Assembly: GCA_963580285.1 (NCBI GenBank)
Contig: OY757013.1
Span: 153,005,900-153,069,899 of the forward strand
DNA: 64,000 nucleotides
Reading direction: 5' to 3'
Source: Lucinisca nassula
Taxonomy: Eukaryota > Mollusca > Bivalvia > Lucinida > Lucinidae
Shown one piece after another: positions 1 through 11,845 of the stretch. Each line of letters opens with the position of its first letter. Position 1 is the stretch's first letter. The translations under genes were made by a program, and so were the position numbers. The notes under the pieces were generated by a model. That model was not told where the DNA came from, made no database searches, and saw only the letters and a program-made list of their open reading frames with translations.

Positions 1-236
1 TTTTCAGCTTTAAAAGTTTCCCCTAAAAGCATTTTTTTCGCCCATTGATGAGGGGCAAAGAATGTAAATATAAAAATAAAACTTATTTTTTCTGCTTTTC
101 ATGATAGTATGAACGATAGTGGGTCGCTAGCAAACTTTACATGAACCGGTTCATTTACTTTGCACTCGACCCACTGCGTCCATACTTTCATGAACAGCAG
201 GAAAATAAAATTCATTTCTTAACTACATTATTCCTC
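1..236 (+). repeat. Rep5 hairpin MITE, copy 1 (cut by window edge)
   Basis: Matches the sequence at 53880-54125 and, inverted, 12300-12500. Shared landmarks are TTTTCAGCTTTAAAAGTTT, a segment ending GGGGCAAA, and a hairpin with arms GGGTCGCTAGCAAA / TTTGCACTCGACCC around ACATGAACCGGTTCAT. The left part lies outside the window. No coding content. Confidence 0.75.
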
Positions 237-704
237 TTATTTTTGCTGTTGCCATTCTGTGGCGTATGATCTTGGTCTACACTGCTTGCCAGTGCCCCCA
301 AAATGGAACGCTGGGCATATACGGTATGGATTAAACAGGAAACTTACAATAGATAACGCGAGGTCAGATACGTCCTCCGTAGCATCCACTCTTATCTGAG
401 GCTCTTCAGTGGTATATGGCAATATCCAGCCATCATGGCCAACATACTTCGTTTTCAACACAATGTCCCTTTTTGAATGCAAATATGGCGGCTTCCTGAG
501 ATCCAAGTTTCGAAGCACGGGCGCAGTGTATTTTAAACCACGGCCTGAAGGATGTGAGAATGGGAAGTCGAGTATATCTCTGCCTGAAAATGTTTTCCCA
601 TTTTCCTTACTGTCTCCATTACCAGCATCAGACCTAAGTAAACGAGAACAAATCACGGACCAGTGTAACAGCATTATACATGTAACTGAACTAGGCAAGC
701 ACAT
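237..704 (-). other. Unassigned 155-codon open frame, possible exon
   Basis: An ATG-initiated reverse-strand frame whose first 25 residues are hydrophobic and cysteine-containing (MCLPSSVTCIMLLHWSVIC), as in a signal peptide. A polar remainder follows, ending ATEWQQQK. It lies in one of the few stretches with no recognised repeat. No family is recognised and splice sites could not be established. It may be a host exon or a chance frame. Confidence 0.2.
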
Positions 705-765
705 ATGAAATGGAAGGTGTGTAAGAAAAAGAATCCTACATGGGTGTGAGGGGTGATAGATTTGT

Positions 766-1100
766 TTGTTTGTTTGATTTGAGGTTTAACGTCCCCGTCA
801 ACACTGGTCATTTTGGAGACGTTGCATCCAATTTTGTGGGTCATTTACCCGACATTGAGATGAAATGACATCACAAGCAATGTTGCCAAATGAAACCTAC
901 AGGTCCATACGCATGGACGGTCCGACTTGCACCGCTTTACCTGGGCTGGCTTAGATCCTCTAAGTGGTTTATCAGTACTTGTGTGCAGTCGGTTTCAGCT
1001 CTGCGTGGAAACATCATGCAGCTCATTTATTTCTTCAAGCCCAAATGGGTGGGGCCGAGGGGTGGATAGAAATATCCGTCCCTCGGGATCACTGTCTGGC
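766..1100 (+). repeat. Dispersed repeat Rep1, copy 1
   Basis: Opens with GAGGTTTAACGTCCCCGTCA, then TTTTGGAGACGTTGC, CGACATTGAGATGAAATGAC, GGACGGTCCGACT and CAGCTCTGCGTGGAA. The same ordered blocks recur near 10.3, 17.2, 18.4, 20.1, 21.0, 44.8 and 53.4 kb on either strand. No long open frame is kept between copies. A SINE or a non-autonomous element is likely; the class is not established. From about 1101 to 1680 nothing is recognised except an A-run at 1603-1620. Confidence 0.8.
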
Positions 1101-1689
1101 ATCACTCGGCAAGCCTCGTGATGCCGTACAGTGACTCTTGGAACGGATTTTTCCATCAACCCCTCACACACATATACATGTACATGTAGTATACCCTTGC
1201 AGACCGTGCTTTTCTCTACTTAGTGTTAAAGAGAGACTTTTTGCGTGATAAAAATTGTATTCAGAGTCGATACAAACATTACCATTTGCAGTCACAGCCT
1301 GGATATTATATACCGCTGTTTCTGAGAGTATAGTAGTCGAGGTATAAACCTGAACACATAGTTCGAACGTGCATTTTTTCGCCGAAGAAGCAAAGTGCTT
1401 CATCTCGCAAAATTATTCGGAGATGAAAGTCTCAGATTGTAGGCTTGAAAATTAATTCCTTTTTGTTTGTTAAACCCCTATATTGTGAAGACGCCGCAGT
1501 TTATGGAGTGTGATCGGTGTATATACTGTTTTTTCAGTATTCCATTTTGGGACCCATACATATTTGGGTTTATTAATTTCAATACTGAACTAAATAAATG
1601 AACAAAAAAAAAAAAAAAAAGAATTGTGTCCATAACACACGGATGCCCCCGCCATATGACATGGGGCATTGAAGTGAGTACCAGGTAAC

Positions 1690-2335
1690 AATGTGAGAAA
1701 AATATTTTTGACCTTCACCATGGAGCTACGGACCTAACATATCGTCACATGATGTTTAACATTTCTGCCAAGTAATTTCAAAATTCATCCAGAAATAAGA
1801 AAGTTATTGACCAGCTACAAAAATGACTTTTGTTACCTTTGACCTGTAGGTATGGCCTAGATTTTGGAAGAAATGATCTGGGTCTCGCTCAGGACACATC
1901 GTCTCATGATGGTTAACATTTCTGTCAAGTAATTTCATAATCCATCCAGAAATAAGGACGTTATTAAAAGGATAAGTAAAAAGACCCTTTTTAATGTTTG
2001 ACCTCTAAGTTTGACCATGACCTTGGAGGCACCACCTGGGTCTTGCGCGCGACATATCTTCTCATGAGGGTTAACATTTCTGCATAGTAAATTCAAAATC
2101 CATTAAGGTATAAGGAAGTTATTGACCGGACGCGAAAAAGATCCCTTTTTGGATCTCTAACCTCTACGTTTGACCTCGACCTTGAAGGTATATGTACTGG
2201 CCAGGGTCTTGCACGCGAATCAATGTCTAATGATGATAAACACTTCTGCCGAGTAAGATCAGAATCCATCCATAAATGAGAAAGTTATTGAAGACGCTCT
2301 TTTCATCTTTGACCGCTAAGGGGGTGTTTGGGTGA
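1690..2335 (+). repeat. Tandem satellite Sat1, block 1
   Basis: About four degenerate units of roughly 150-160 bp. Each contains TTTGACCTCTAAGTATGACC, a version of GACACATCGTCTCATGATGG, GTTAACATTTCTGCCAAGTA, CCATCCAGAAATAAG and AAGTTATTGACC. Later blocks lie at 6.0-6.8 and 7.5-8.1 kb. No coding capacity. Confidence 0.85.
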
Positions 2336-2550
2336 GGCATAGGTGCCGTGTACCTTGCATCACCGGGGCATCCAACTGATTGTCCACGGACGTAGACTAT
2401 CAAATGATGACTTTCGCTACAGAAGCATTTAAGAAAAGGTCACGACTGGTTGAATGATTTCCTGTTGACTGGCTCTCATAGTTATGTGTCACAATTATCA
2501 AAACCCGGTAATTACCGGAACGCAGCCTTAACATTATCACATGTGCATAC

Positions 2551-5141
2551 ATGGGTGCTCTCACGCTTGATTTTGACACAAAAGCTTCAACTAAAAAAGA
2601 TATTTCAGATACTCTTTGTAGCACATTCTTGAGAAATTCATCATCGCGAAATTATTCTGACACTTTTAGAAATTTCAAAAAGGACAAAGAGAAAATAAAT
2701 CTAATCTTTAAATCCCTCAATCACGAAGAATACAACAAACCTTTCAACTTATCCGAACTAGTTGAAGCCATTGAAAAATCACATGATACGGCAACCGGTC
2801 CCGATGAAATCCACTATCAGATGCTTAAGCATCTACCAAAAAGTTCTCTTTCAAAACTTTTAGATATCTTTAATAATATTTGGGAAACAGGGGTCTGTCA
2901 TGAGAGCTGGCGTTTAGCTACAGGTCTACCAAATCCAAAACCAGGGAAAGATCATGCAGAACCTACGAATTATCGACCGATAGCTTTGACAAGTTTTTTT
3001 CTGTAAAACAATGGAGAAAATGATAAACAAGAGATTAGTTGGTACTTAGAGTCCAACAACCTCATTTTAGAATACCAGTCAGGCTCTCGTTCGGAACATA
3101 GTACCAACGACAGTTTAATAAGACTAGAAACATTTATACGTAATGCTTTTATTAAAAAAGAACACGTAGTAGCTTTTTCGATTTGGAGAAAGCATATGAT
3201 ACCACATGGCGTTTTGGAATATTGAAAGATCTCCATTACTACGGCTTAAGGGGAAAACTCCCCAGTTTTATTCAAAGCTTTTTAGGTGAGCGCGCATTTC
3301 TAGTGCGGGTGGGATCTACCCGTTCAGATCTCTATGAACAAGAGCAGGGTGTCCCACAAGGTAGTATTCTCTCAACTACGCTATTTAACATCAAAATAAA
3401 TAATATTGTACAATGTTTGGACCACAAAACAGATTGTTCATTTATGTTGACGATTTTTTTTTATATGTTACCGTTCGAAAAATATGAAAACAATTGAACG
3501 AAAGTTACAACAAAATTTAATGGACTGATAAAAATGGTTTCAAGTTCTTCAAGTCGAAAACTCAGTGTGTTCAGTTTTGTAAGCTACAGAAGAAACACGA
3601 ACATCCTACCCTGTTTTTATACGGATCACAAATTCCTGTTGTTGAAGAAGCCAAATTTCTAGGGGTCATATTTGATCAAAAGTTATCTTTTATTCCCATA
3701 TTAAATATCTTAAAGCGAAATGCTTAAAAGCTTTGAATCTTTTGAAAGTTTTAGCTCATACAAGTTGGGGAGCATATCGGTATACTTTATTACATCTTTA
3801 CCGGTCTTTATTAAGATCTAAATTAGATTATGGGTCTATTGTTTATGGTTCTGCCAGAAAGTCGTATTTAAAATCGTTGGATACTATCCATCACCAAGGC
3901 CTTCGTCTGGCTATGGGAGCTTTCCGTACTTCTCCAGTATTAATCCTCTATGTAGAAGCAGGTGAACCATCTTAAACTTCGCGCAGAGAGAAACTTTCTA
4001 TACATTATGCTATCAGACTTGCTGCTAATCCATCTTACTCGGCTTTCAAAATTTCATTTCCACCTGAATTTGTAGTTAAGTATGATATTAAACCCGCAGC
4101 AATGAAATCTTTTGGATTACGTATATTACCACTGCTAGAAAATTCAGGTATTGGCCTTAAAAATATTCAAAAACATGAAACCGCCGAAGTTCCATCTTGA
4201 TGTATTCAAAAACCTTCTATTCTGTTTGAATTACATAATAGCAAAAAATCCGAATCAAATCCAATTCTACTCAAACGAAACATTCAGGTACTGCAGTCAC
4301 GTTACAGTGATTACCGGCAAGCCTATACTGATCTTCCAAAGAAGGAGATAAAGTTTGATGTGCCTATGTTTCTAAAGATACGCACAAAACCTTGCGCCTT
4401 CAAGATGGTTCGTCTATTTTTACAGCTGAAGTCAAAGCAATAGACCTAGCTTTAAATTTTGTCAGTTCCTCAACAATTCAAAAAGCAATTATATTTTCTG
4501 ATCCACTTTCTGTGCTTCAGGCTTTAGACCATTCATCATCCCAAAATCCTCAAATACAAAAAATGATAAAAAAAAATCACGAAATTTCTAAAACCCAACA
4601 AATGTTGTTTTGTTGGCTTCCGCGCCATATTGGCATTTTCGGCAATGAGTATGCTGACAAGAAACCAAAGGAATCGCCCAGTCTTGATCCGTCTATTTTT
4701 AACATTCCTTTTAATAATTTTAAACCATTTATCAACAGATACGTCTTGTCGGAATGGCAAGGCAAATGGGATCGTGCAATAGATAACAAACTCCGTGCCA
4801 TTAAACCTGGAGTCGGAACAAAATGCTATCCTCCACAGTTTTCCAGGAAAGAGGATGTAGTATTAACGCGATTGCGATTTGGCCATACTAGAGTTACTCA
4901 CTCTTATATTTTAAATGGTGATGATCGACCTACTTGTGCAGACTGTGATCAGCCTTTTACTGTAAAACATATCTTAATTGTCTGTGTTGACTTTTCATCC
5001 TCACGTAACTTATATTTCAAATCTGACACTTTGCAACGATTGTTTCAAGATGTTCTTGTTGCAAATATTATTTTATTCTTTAAGAAATTGGACTTTTTCA
5101 TAAGATTTAACTGTTTCAAATGTATATACATATCATACTGA
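2551..5141 (+). pseudogene. LINE A: reverse transcriptase plus RNase H polyprotein, 5'-truncated and frameshifted
   Basis: A non-LTR retrotransposon ORF2 remnant read in pieces. The reverse transcriptase N-terminal part lies at 2551-3006 (ATGPDEIHYQMLKHL, NYRPIAL). The palm lies at 3183-3497 with motif A (EKAYDTTWR) and motif B (EQGVPQGSILS). The catalytic YVDD motif at 3443-3454 is in another frame from motif B, so a frameshift falls just before it. A thumb-like segment is at 3733-3975. The RNase H-like part at 4392-5141 keeps SIFTAEVKAIDLAL, IIFSDPLSVLQAL and GNEYADK. It is followed by a Cys-Cys-His-Cys knuckle (CADCDQPFTVKHILIVC). RT followed by RNase H and a C-terminal knuckle points to the I-like group; the exact clade is uncertain. 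No endonuclease domain is present, so the copy is 5'-truncated and dead. Confidence 0.9.
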
Positions 5142-5265
5142 CTTTTTTACTTTTAATATCCTCATAATTCTTCATGCCGTTTAACCATTAACCGCGTGAC
5201 GCTTAGGACCCACAAAGAGGGTTGACGCGTCGTTAAACACGAAATCATCATCATCATCTCACGCT
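5142..5265 (+). other. 3' untranslated tail of LINE A
   Basis: Follows the RNase H frame. It contains GGGTTGACGCGTCGTTAAAC and ends in a short ATC-repeat (5246-5258). A microsatellite-like 3' end in place of a long poly-A is common in LINEs of this group. Confidence 0.6.
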
Positions 5266-5392
5266 TGGAAAATAAACATATATATTCGTGGATAACATGC
5301 CCTCATAATACAGAACATCCTGTTTTTTGTTGTTGTTTTTTTTTTTTTCATGTTTTTGTTAGACGGCCAGCTTGAAGGATTTTCTTTTCATA

Positions 5393-5446
5393 AGGTTAAC
5401 CTAGAATGCGAAAGGAAAGGTTAACCTAGAATGCGAAATGAAAGAA
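5393..5446 (+). repeat. Short tandem duplication
   Basis: Two adjacent copies of a unit of about 25 bp containing AAGGTTAACCTAGAATGCGA. The rest of 5266-5570 shows only T-runs and no gene. Confidence 0.7.
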
Positions 5447-5570
5447 ACCGTAAATGAAGGTATGTAGTACAAGTAATTGTAATTGGTAATTTTGTTTTTA
5501 TGCCATATTGGAGAGAGCATTTAGAAATCCTTATTTGTAATCCGTGACTGTTATACACGTACATATTAAA

Positions 5571-5808
5571 TGGGCCCCGTCAAGCGATTTTGGTACTTAT
5601 CGCCTATGCGAGCAGCGAAGGTTCAGGCGAGCCTGCGCATCCGCGCAGTCTCGCCAGAACCTTCGCTGCTCGCACACACAAGCAGTGAATCAAGAGGAAC
5701 CTTCAGACAGAAAGCCATATCCCTGGCCCCTCTGAATGGCTGGGCATGCGCAGTTAAAATTTGTCATGATCGAATGCTCGAAGACCCAAAATCGCTTGGC
5801 GGGGCTCA
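5571..5808 (+). mobile_element. Rep8 palindromic MITE, copy 1
   Basis: Terminal inverted repeats TGGGCCCCGTCAAGCGATTT and its imperfect complement ending CGCTTGGCGGGGCTCA. The interior hairpin has arms GCGAGCAGCGAAGGTTC / GAACCTTCGCTGCTCGC. Other copies are at 29131-29348 (inverted) and 42171-42408. It is non-autonomous with no open frame of its own. Confidence 0.85.
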
Positions 5809-6005
5809 AATGTCAAATTATTACAACGTACACGTGGTGAGTTGTTATTTCTTCCATTTCTGCACTTCCGTTCATTTCCCTCCTACTCATCTTTCCCAAT
5901 TTTGATCTCCTCTACTATTTCGTCTAGCTCTTTTCTCCCTTTCTCTGGGAGACAACACAAACTGACCTACAAGGGTTGACGTTTCGTTAACCCAAAATAA
6001 TGAAT

Positions 6006-6216
6006 TGATCTCTGAGTATGACCTTGATCTTTCAGGTACCTAACGTCTTGCACGCAAGACATCGCCCCATGATGGTTAACATTTCTGCCAAGTAATTTCA
6101 AAATCCAGGAATAAAAAAAACATTCACTTGACACCTAAAAAAGACACGTCTTTTGACATTTGACCTCAAAGTATGACCTTGCCCTTGCAGGCACTGGCCT
6201 AGATCTTGCCTACTAC
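6006..6216 (+). repeat. Satellite Sat1, block 2a
   Basis: About one and a half Sat1 units with the GTTAACATTTCTGCCAAGTA block. It breaks off at ACTACATAA where a LINE tail was inserted and resumes at 6511. Confidence 0.75.
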
Positions 6217-6510
6217 ATAAGTACAAGTTATAGCATACTTTATTGTTTTCTTATATTGTATGATGATATCTTATATATAATTTATTTACAAATGGACCCC
6301 CATTGGAAATAAGCTACCGTGATGGCTTTCAAGGGTTATCTAAGGATCATAAGATCAGTGATTTATATCCATATGTATTTTAATTTATGGATTTATTATT
6401 ATATGTGATACAGTATATCTTATGTGCTATGTATATTTCATGTATGCGATTTACACCTGATCTTATGCCGGAATAAATTTGTATCGTATTGTATTGTATT
6501 GTATTTGTAT
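6217..6510 (+). mobile_element. LINE 3'-end fragment with GTATT-repeat tail
   Basis: A noncoding insertion inside the satellite. It contains GGACCCCCATTGGAAATAAG and CTTTCAAGGGTTATCTAAGG and ends in several GTATT units (about 6486-6506). This resembles the 3' untranslated end of CR1-type LINEs. A severely 5'-truncated insertion is inferred. Confidence 0.55.
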
Positions 6511-6800
6511 CGCCTAATAATGGTTAACATTTATCCCAAACATTTCATAAAGTCCGTCCAGATATTAGTAAATAAAAATCAAAAATGAGATCCTTTAAGA
6601 GCAATGAAAACATTCATAAGAAAGAAGATGGGTCAGATATTAGTGAGTCATTGACCAAACACAAAAAGACACCTTTATACCTTTGATGTCTAAGTTTGAC
6701 TTTGACCTTAGCAGTCCAGCCTTGGCCATGCAAGTAACACATTGTCTCATGATGGTTAACAATTCTGCCAGTTAATTACAAAATCCCTCCGGGAATAAGA
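6511..6800 (+). repeat. Satellite Sat1, block 2b
   Basis: The satellite continues with CCTAATAATGGTTAACATTT and CATTGTCTCATGATGG, up to GGGAATAAGA at 6791-6800, where Rep3 is inserted. Confidence 0.75.
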
Positions 6801-7466
6801 GAGTGTTTGGGTGAGTGTTTTTGAGTTTTACGTCTCACCAACAGCTAATGTCATACGGAGACGGGACCTCTGTTTAAAGTAGAAGTAAAATAAAGATCAG
6901 GAATCGATACAATTAACTTACTGCACCCATCAAAGACACCAAAGGGAAAGAAACACAAACATTGAGCGACCAGACCATAATGGAAGCCCAAACAAAGGAA
7001 GGCCATAAGGACAGTTACTTTCCCACAAAATGGCCATATGACCATCCAAAATAAAAATACACAAGTGATACACACAGAAAGTAACAAACAGCAACAGAAA
7101 TAAACCGCCACAGAATAACCGCCTTGGAACGGTCAGTGGAAAGATTTCCACTGGGGTGGGGGGGGGGGGGGCTTAAATCTATTTTACGTGGCCACAAAAA
7201 TCCTCGCCCTTACTTCCGTCGCGATTTAGACAAATAATTTGTTCAGTCCGCATGAAGGCCTCCTCACTCATCAGTGCAACATCTCCGTGAACACAAAAAA
7301 TCAAAGAACCACAGAGGTGAGACAACAGTGAGGACTCGACAGCAAGAAACCACTGCAGCTGGAGCAAAAGAAAACCAACAGTTAGACTCCGTTGCCCGAC
7401 CAGAGACAGAGCATCGGCCATCCGAAAGTGTGGAAAAGCCCGGGATCGATCCTGCGACCCCTCCCC
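6801..7466 (-). mobile_element. Rep3 SINE-like retroposon, copy 1
   Basis: Lies between two direct copies of GGGAATAAGA (6791-6800 and 7467-7476), so a 10-12 bp target duplication flanks it. It is inverted relative to the copies at 41285-41880 and 43977-44404. The head on the reverse strand contains GGATCGATCCCGGGC, which resembles a Pol III B box. A run of C/G lies near 7156-7170. Short open frames differ between copies and are not coding. A SINE or composite retroposon is the likely class. Confidence 0.6.
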
Positions 7467-7476
7467 GGGAATAAGA

Positions 7477-8092
7477 AATTTATTGACCGGACATGAATAA
7501 GAGACCTATTTCCTACCTTTGAACTCTAAGTATGACTTCGACCTTGGAGGTACGGACCTGGGACCTGTGTGCGACACATTATCTTATGATGGTTAACATT
7601 TCTAACGAGTAATTTCAAAATCCATCGAGGAATGAATAAGTTATTGGCCGAACACGCAAAAGGGACCTTTTTCACTTTTGACCTCTAAGTCTGACATTGA
7701 ACTTGACGGTACGGACCTTAGTCTTGCCAGCGACACATCGTCTCTCGAAGTTTCTGCCAATAAATTAAAAAAAAAAAATCCATCCAGAAATAAAAAAAGA
7801 ATATTTTTTAACTTTGACCTCTAAGTATGACATTGATCTTGGAGGTAGCGACCTGGGTCATATCGTCTCATTATGGTTCATATTTCAACCATATAATTTC
7901 AAAATCCATCCAGGGATAAGAAAGTTATTGATAGGACAAAAAAGAACATTTTTGACATTTGACCTCTAAGTATGACCAAGACCTTTGAGGTACCAACTTG
8001 GTTCTTGCGCGAGACACGTCACATGATGGTGACATTTCTACCAAGTAACTATAAAAATCATGTAAGAATCAGAACGTTATTGACCGGACATT
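7477..8092 (+). repeat. Satellite Sat1, block 3
   Basis: Four further Sat1 units with AAGTTATTGACCGGACA-type ends, continuing the array interrupted by Rep3. About 8093-8290 holds AT-rich sequence with no feature. Confidence 0.8.
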
Positions 8093-8292
8093 TATTTATT
8101 TATTCAAAATTTTATGACATATACATACACCTGTACTACAAATATACATACAAATGTCAAAGGATTGGATGTAGGCACAGCTTTTATTTATCCTCTCCTT
8201 TGTGGTGTTGTAGACATATACATATATGTTAACTATATAGATTTATCTAATGCATGTAATACAAAAAATAATGTAAAATGACACTTATTTGA

Positions 8293-8353
8293 GAAGAAGA
8301 AGAAGAAGAAGAAGAAGAAGAAGAAGAAGAAGAAGAAGAAGAAGAAGAAGAAG
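8293..8353 (+). repeat. (GAA)n microsatellite
   Basis: About twenty uninterrupted GAA triplets. The following stretch to about 9560 is AT-rich with no recognisable gene or repeat, apart from a short TA run at 9319-9333. Confidence 0.95.
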
Positions 8354-9839
8354 GAAAAGAAAAAAAGAAGAGATGGAGCATTGTTACTCCGACATACACC
8401 AACATTTACCGTGTTGATTCTAATGTGATGGCATCACCGCAAATGCCTTAATATATGCATTGCATATTAACTGAGTTATACAGTTACTGTTTAAGTGTTT
8501 AAAAGATTTGTACATTTGACGATCCTAGCATTTTGATATTTAAACATTGAAACGTTGAAACCTGTACACGTTGGTATCTAATTAGACCCAATGTTTAGTT
8601 TGTTTATTTTAACTATCATTTATCCTAAAATTTATATATTTAAACATGAAACGTTGAAATATATCCACATTGGTATTTAAAGACCTCTAAAATTTAGTTT
8701 GTTTAGTTTAACTATCACTACTGAGTAAAATCACGCTATGGGGCAGTGGGCACCATTGAGGAAGTTAGCACGAGAGACGTATAATAGTGCACTGCCCTCA
8801 TAATAATAATAGTGCATTGACCGGACATGATTTGCTTTTCCACCACCACCCCCACACCCAAACACATACATACATACGGACAGGGTAAACGCTATAACAA
8901 GACGTTTCCGGCAGTTACAAGTTATTCAGTTTCAGAGAACTTTGTTTATTGGTCGATTGTTTAACAATCGACTTAAAGTTATAAAGCGCAAATAGCTCTT
9001 CAGTGCTAAAGGTTATGACCTGGAAAAGGAGGTTAGTGTACCCAGCCTTTAGCCATGTATGAGACAATAGTCACATTTGATTGGATATAATTATGAACTT
9101 GATGAGTAACAATTAGCTTTTTTTTTCTTTCTTCCAGGGTATTATATGTGCAGTAAATACTGTAGGAAACAAAGGGATCTGTCATCTTAATCTTTCGCTC
9201 TGATAAAAATTGTACATGTGGTGTCTCTGAATTTCCCAAGACTGAATTTTCACTTTGAGGCAGGGTTTCCTCCCTTAGACTGTTAGAATGCTTGAAATTG
9301 CCACATGACACCCTTGTTTATATATATATATATAATTTTGTAGTTGGCAGTTTGTTTACCATGTTTTGGGGTAAGAAAATCAATTTGAAATGCAGATTTA
9401 TCAGGTACAGGTTCAAATGTTAACACGTAAGCTTATGCAAATAATTTTAGGAGACAATAACCTTAAGTCCACGTGAATATCTCCGATGGCAATGGTAATT
9501 TAGAATATAGCCGGGTTTTGATCAGATTGTTGCGCTAGAAGGGTATCTATATATCCATCTGGACTTGAACCATGGGCTGGGTTTGGCAAACAGTGTAGAC
9601 CCAGATTTGACGCCGCAGAACTGTTTGCTTATAGTATAGAAATTTAAGGATTAAGCGAAACAGTTCAAGACCTCATTCAGCTTTATGCTCAGAGACTGTC
9701 GGCCACCAGTACTCTGAGTGGTTTGATTTTTTAACTTGCGCGCGTTGGTCAGTGATACCGGGTCACGAGGGCAATAGCAGTAAACTGTCAGCAGTAATAT
9801 TAACTTTGGGTCCAGAGAAATCGACCCAAAGAGTATTAT

Positions 9840-10121
9840 CATTACGAAAACACACACATACAAATACATCGCCACCTTTATCGCCGAAAAAAAAAGAAAA
9901 TTTTAAGATGAAAAATTGTGATATTTTTCTTATTTCTGCTCAAAATATAGATTGTAGGCACTCGTTAGAACCGCCTCATTGAGGCGGTTCTAACGAGTAC
10001 CCACAATCTATATTTTAGAGCAGAAATAAGAAAAAAAAGGTTTACCCCTGTAAACGCCAGTTTTACTATATAAAAGTGGGGTTCAAGGGGGTCAAATTTA
10101 TATAGGGGTGTTTTCATGATG
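9840..10121 (+). mobile_element. Palindromic MITE type A, copy A1
   Basis: Ends are CATTACGAAAACACAC and its partner GTGTTTTCATGATG. The core is a near-perfect palindrome, CTCGTTAGAACCGCC / GGCGGTTCTAACGAG, around a CTCATTGAG loop. It is flanked by TTCTTATTTCTGCTC and its complement. GTTTACCCCTGTAAAC follows. No coding capacity. Confidence 0.9.
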
Positions 10122-10317
10122 TCTAGGTTCTTAAAATATTTATTACTTTCTCTGTACAAACTAACATTTGACAACAACTACAACAGTATGCTACAGGATT
10201 TGAGAGTAATCTAGCAGCGTATAGTTATCATCTCCTGTAATGTATGATTCTTAAATTGAAAAGGCTCGAATGACCTTCTTTCAACACTGTAAATCGAGCA
10301 AACTAATACCTAGTTAT

Positions 10318-10465
10318 AAACCCTAGCGGTTTCTTTGGATGGCGGGGCTTGAGAGGTCATGTCATCTCAATGTCGGGTAAAAGCCCCACAAAATCCGCTG
10401 CGAAACGACCTAAATGGATTTGACGGGGACGTAAAACATCAACTTAAACGAACAAAACAAAAGAT
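10318..10465 (-). repeat. Rep1, partial copy
   Basis: The reverse strand carries GATGTTTTACGTCCCCGTCA and CGACATTGAGATGACATGAC, the first third of Rep1. From about 10466 to 10800 nothing is recognised. Confidence 0.7.
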
Positions 10466-10804
10466 TAGACTGCTCATGTTATAATGGCCCAGCTCATCAG
10501 AACATTTTAATGGTTTTAACTGAAACCCCTATTGACAGCAATGGACACATCCAAATCTAAGATGGTGGTTGGACTCGTCTATATTTGAATTTTGACACGA
10601 CGGTTAGTATACAAGATATACAAGATGACAGTGTTGATCCCTCTGTACTCTGTTTGCACAGGAATCCGCACCGCTCTACAAGATTAATCCATTGTATACT
10701 AGTGGACTCTTCCGTTGCTATATTTTGGACAAGTCGATTTGTCGTATAAGGGGTGTCAGACATAAATTTTCGTTTTTATTCTATTTTTGACGGAAAATTC
10801 TGTT

Positions 10805-10873
10805 AGCAAATAGTGCAGGCCCTGATCAGACGCCGCGTTCTGCGGCGTCTGATCTGGGCCTGCACTGTTTGCC
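10805..10873 (+). repeat. Rep6 hairpin
   Basis: Inverted arms of about 33 bp: GCAAATAGTGCAGGCCC then TGATCAGACGCCGC, and GCGGCGTCTGATC then GGGCCTGCACTGTTTGC. Related half-hairpins occur near 9585, 11675, 17080, 25800, 45055 and 60585. Confidence 0.8.
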
Positions 10874-11184
10874 AAGGTACCCTTTTAGGGGTTTCCCGCA
10901 TACAATGGGTTAAAGGCTTAAATTGAGTTTAATAACCAGGTGGTACTCACTTCGTGTGCGGCCGAGCAACTTCTCGAAGGGGCGTTTGGCTACTTAAAGC
11001 GATTGAAAAAACTGAAAATAAACACACAATATCAATATAATACAAAATACGATTACACCACCTCTTCATAACAACCATGTTAGTTAGACAACCGTGTATA
11101 GAGCTATGAAAAAAATGATGATTTAAAATCATTCTTCGATATTATCTAGACATTTTAATATTGATATACTGCGAAAATCCTATA

Positions 11185-11468
11185 CATTACGCAAACACGC
11201 CTATACAAATACATTGCCACCTTTATCGCCGAAAAAAAAAAAGAAATTTTTAAGATGAAAAATGGTGATAATTTTCTTATTTCTGCTCAAAATATAGATT
11301 GTGGGCACTCGTGAGAACCGCCTCATCGAGGCGGTTCTTACGAGTACCCACAATCTATAATTTAGAGCAGAAATAAGAAAAATAAGGTATACCCCCGGGA
11401 ACCCCAATTTTACTACATAAAAGTGGGGTTCAAGGGGGTCAAGATGATATAGGCGTGTTTTCGTGATG
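11185..11468 (+). mobile_element. Palindromic MITE type A, copy A2 (inside Rep7)
   Basis: Starts CATTACGCAAACACGCC and ends GGCGTGTTTTCGTGATG, 284 bp. The core palindrome is GAACCGCCTCATCGAGGCGG. The flanks join as CCTATA + TTAAGACC, which is exactly the unoccupied Rep7 sequence seen at 12698 and 19256. No target duplication is visible. Confidence 0.9.
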
Positions 11469-11640
11469 TTAAGACCACCTTTGGGGCTGTTCAAAAGTGG
11501 TCCTCAAGACCACATTTGAACAGTCCAAAGGGTGGGCCATGACCAGAGGACACTGTTGGTAGAAATCAAAGAAAGATTAAGTACACCTTTGAAAATAAAC
11601 TTTATAAAGCAGAATTAGTCTTAATTGTGGGTGGTCTTAA

Positions 11641-11845
11641 CTCTTATCTTGCTGTTCACGACAACCCATATGTTTTGAAACTGTGTAGATCCAGATCAGA
11701 TGGCTTCTGAAGAAGCCATCTGATCAGGATCTACACTGTTTGACATTCAGTTTATGAATTTGTAGGAATAAATTACATGAAGAAATCTGATTGGTTCAAA
11801 GTCAGAAATGGGTGTGGCTTAACTGAATATTCAGCAAGAGAAGGG
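11641..11845 (+). mobile_element. piggyBac-like MITE with TTAA target duplication
   Basis: 205 bp bounded by TTAA at 11637-11640 and 11846-11849. Termini CTCTTATCTTGCTG and CAGCAAGAGAAGGG are imperfect inverted repeats. TTAA duplication is the hallmark of piggyBac-type transposition. The interior holds a Rep6-type hairpin with arms GTGTAGATCC and CAGATGGCTTC / GAAGCCATCTG. No transposase. Confidence 0.75.

Noticed and set aside
9840..11468. Type A MITEs as Helitrons
   Set aside because: Lack of target duplication fits, but the elements have true inverted ends and no TC start or CTRR 3' end with a subterminal hairpin.
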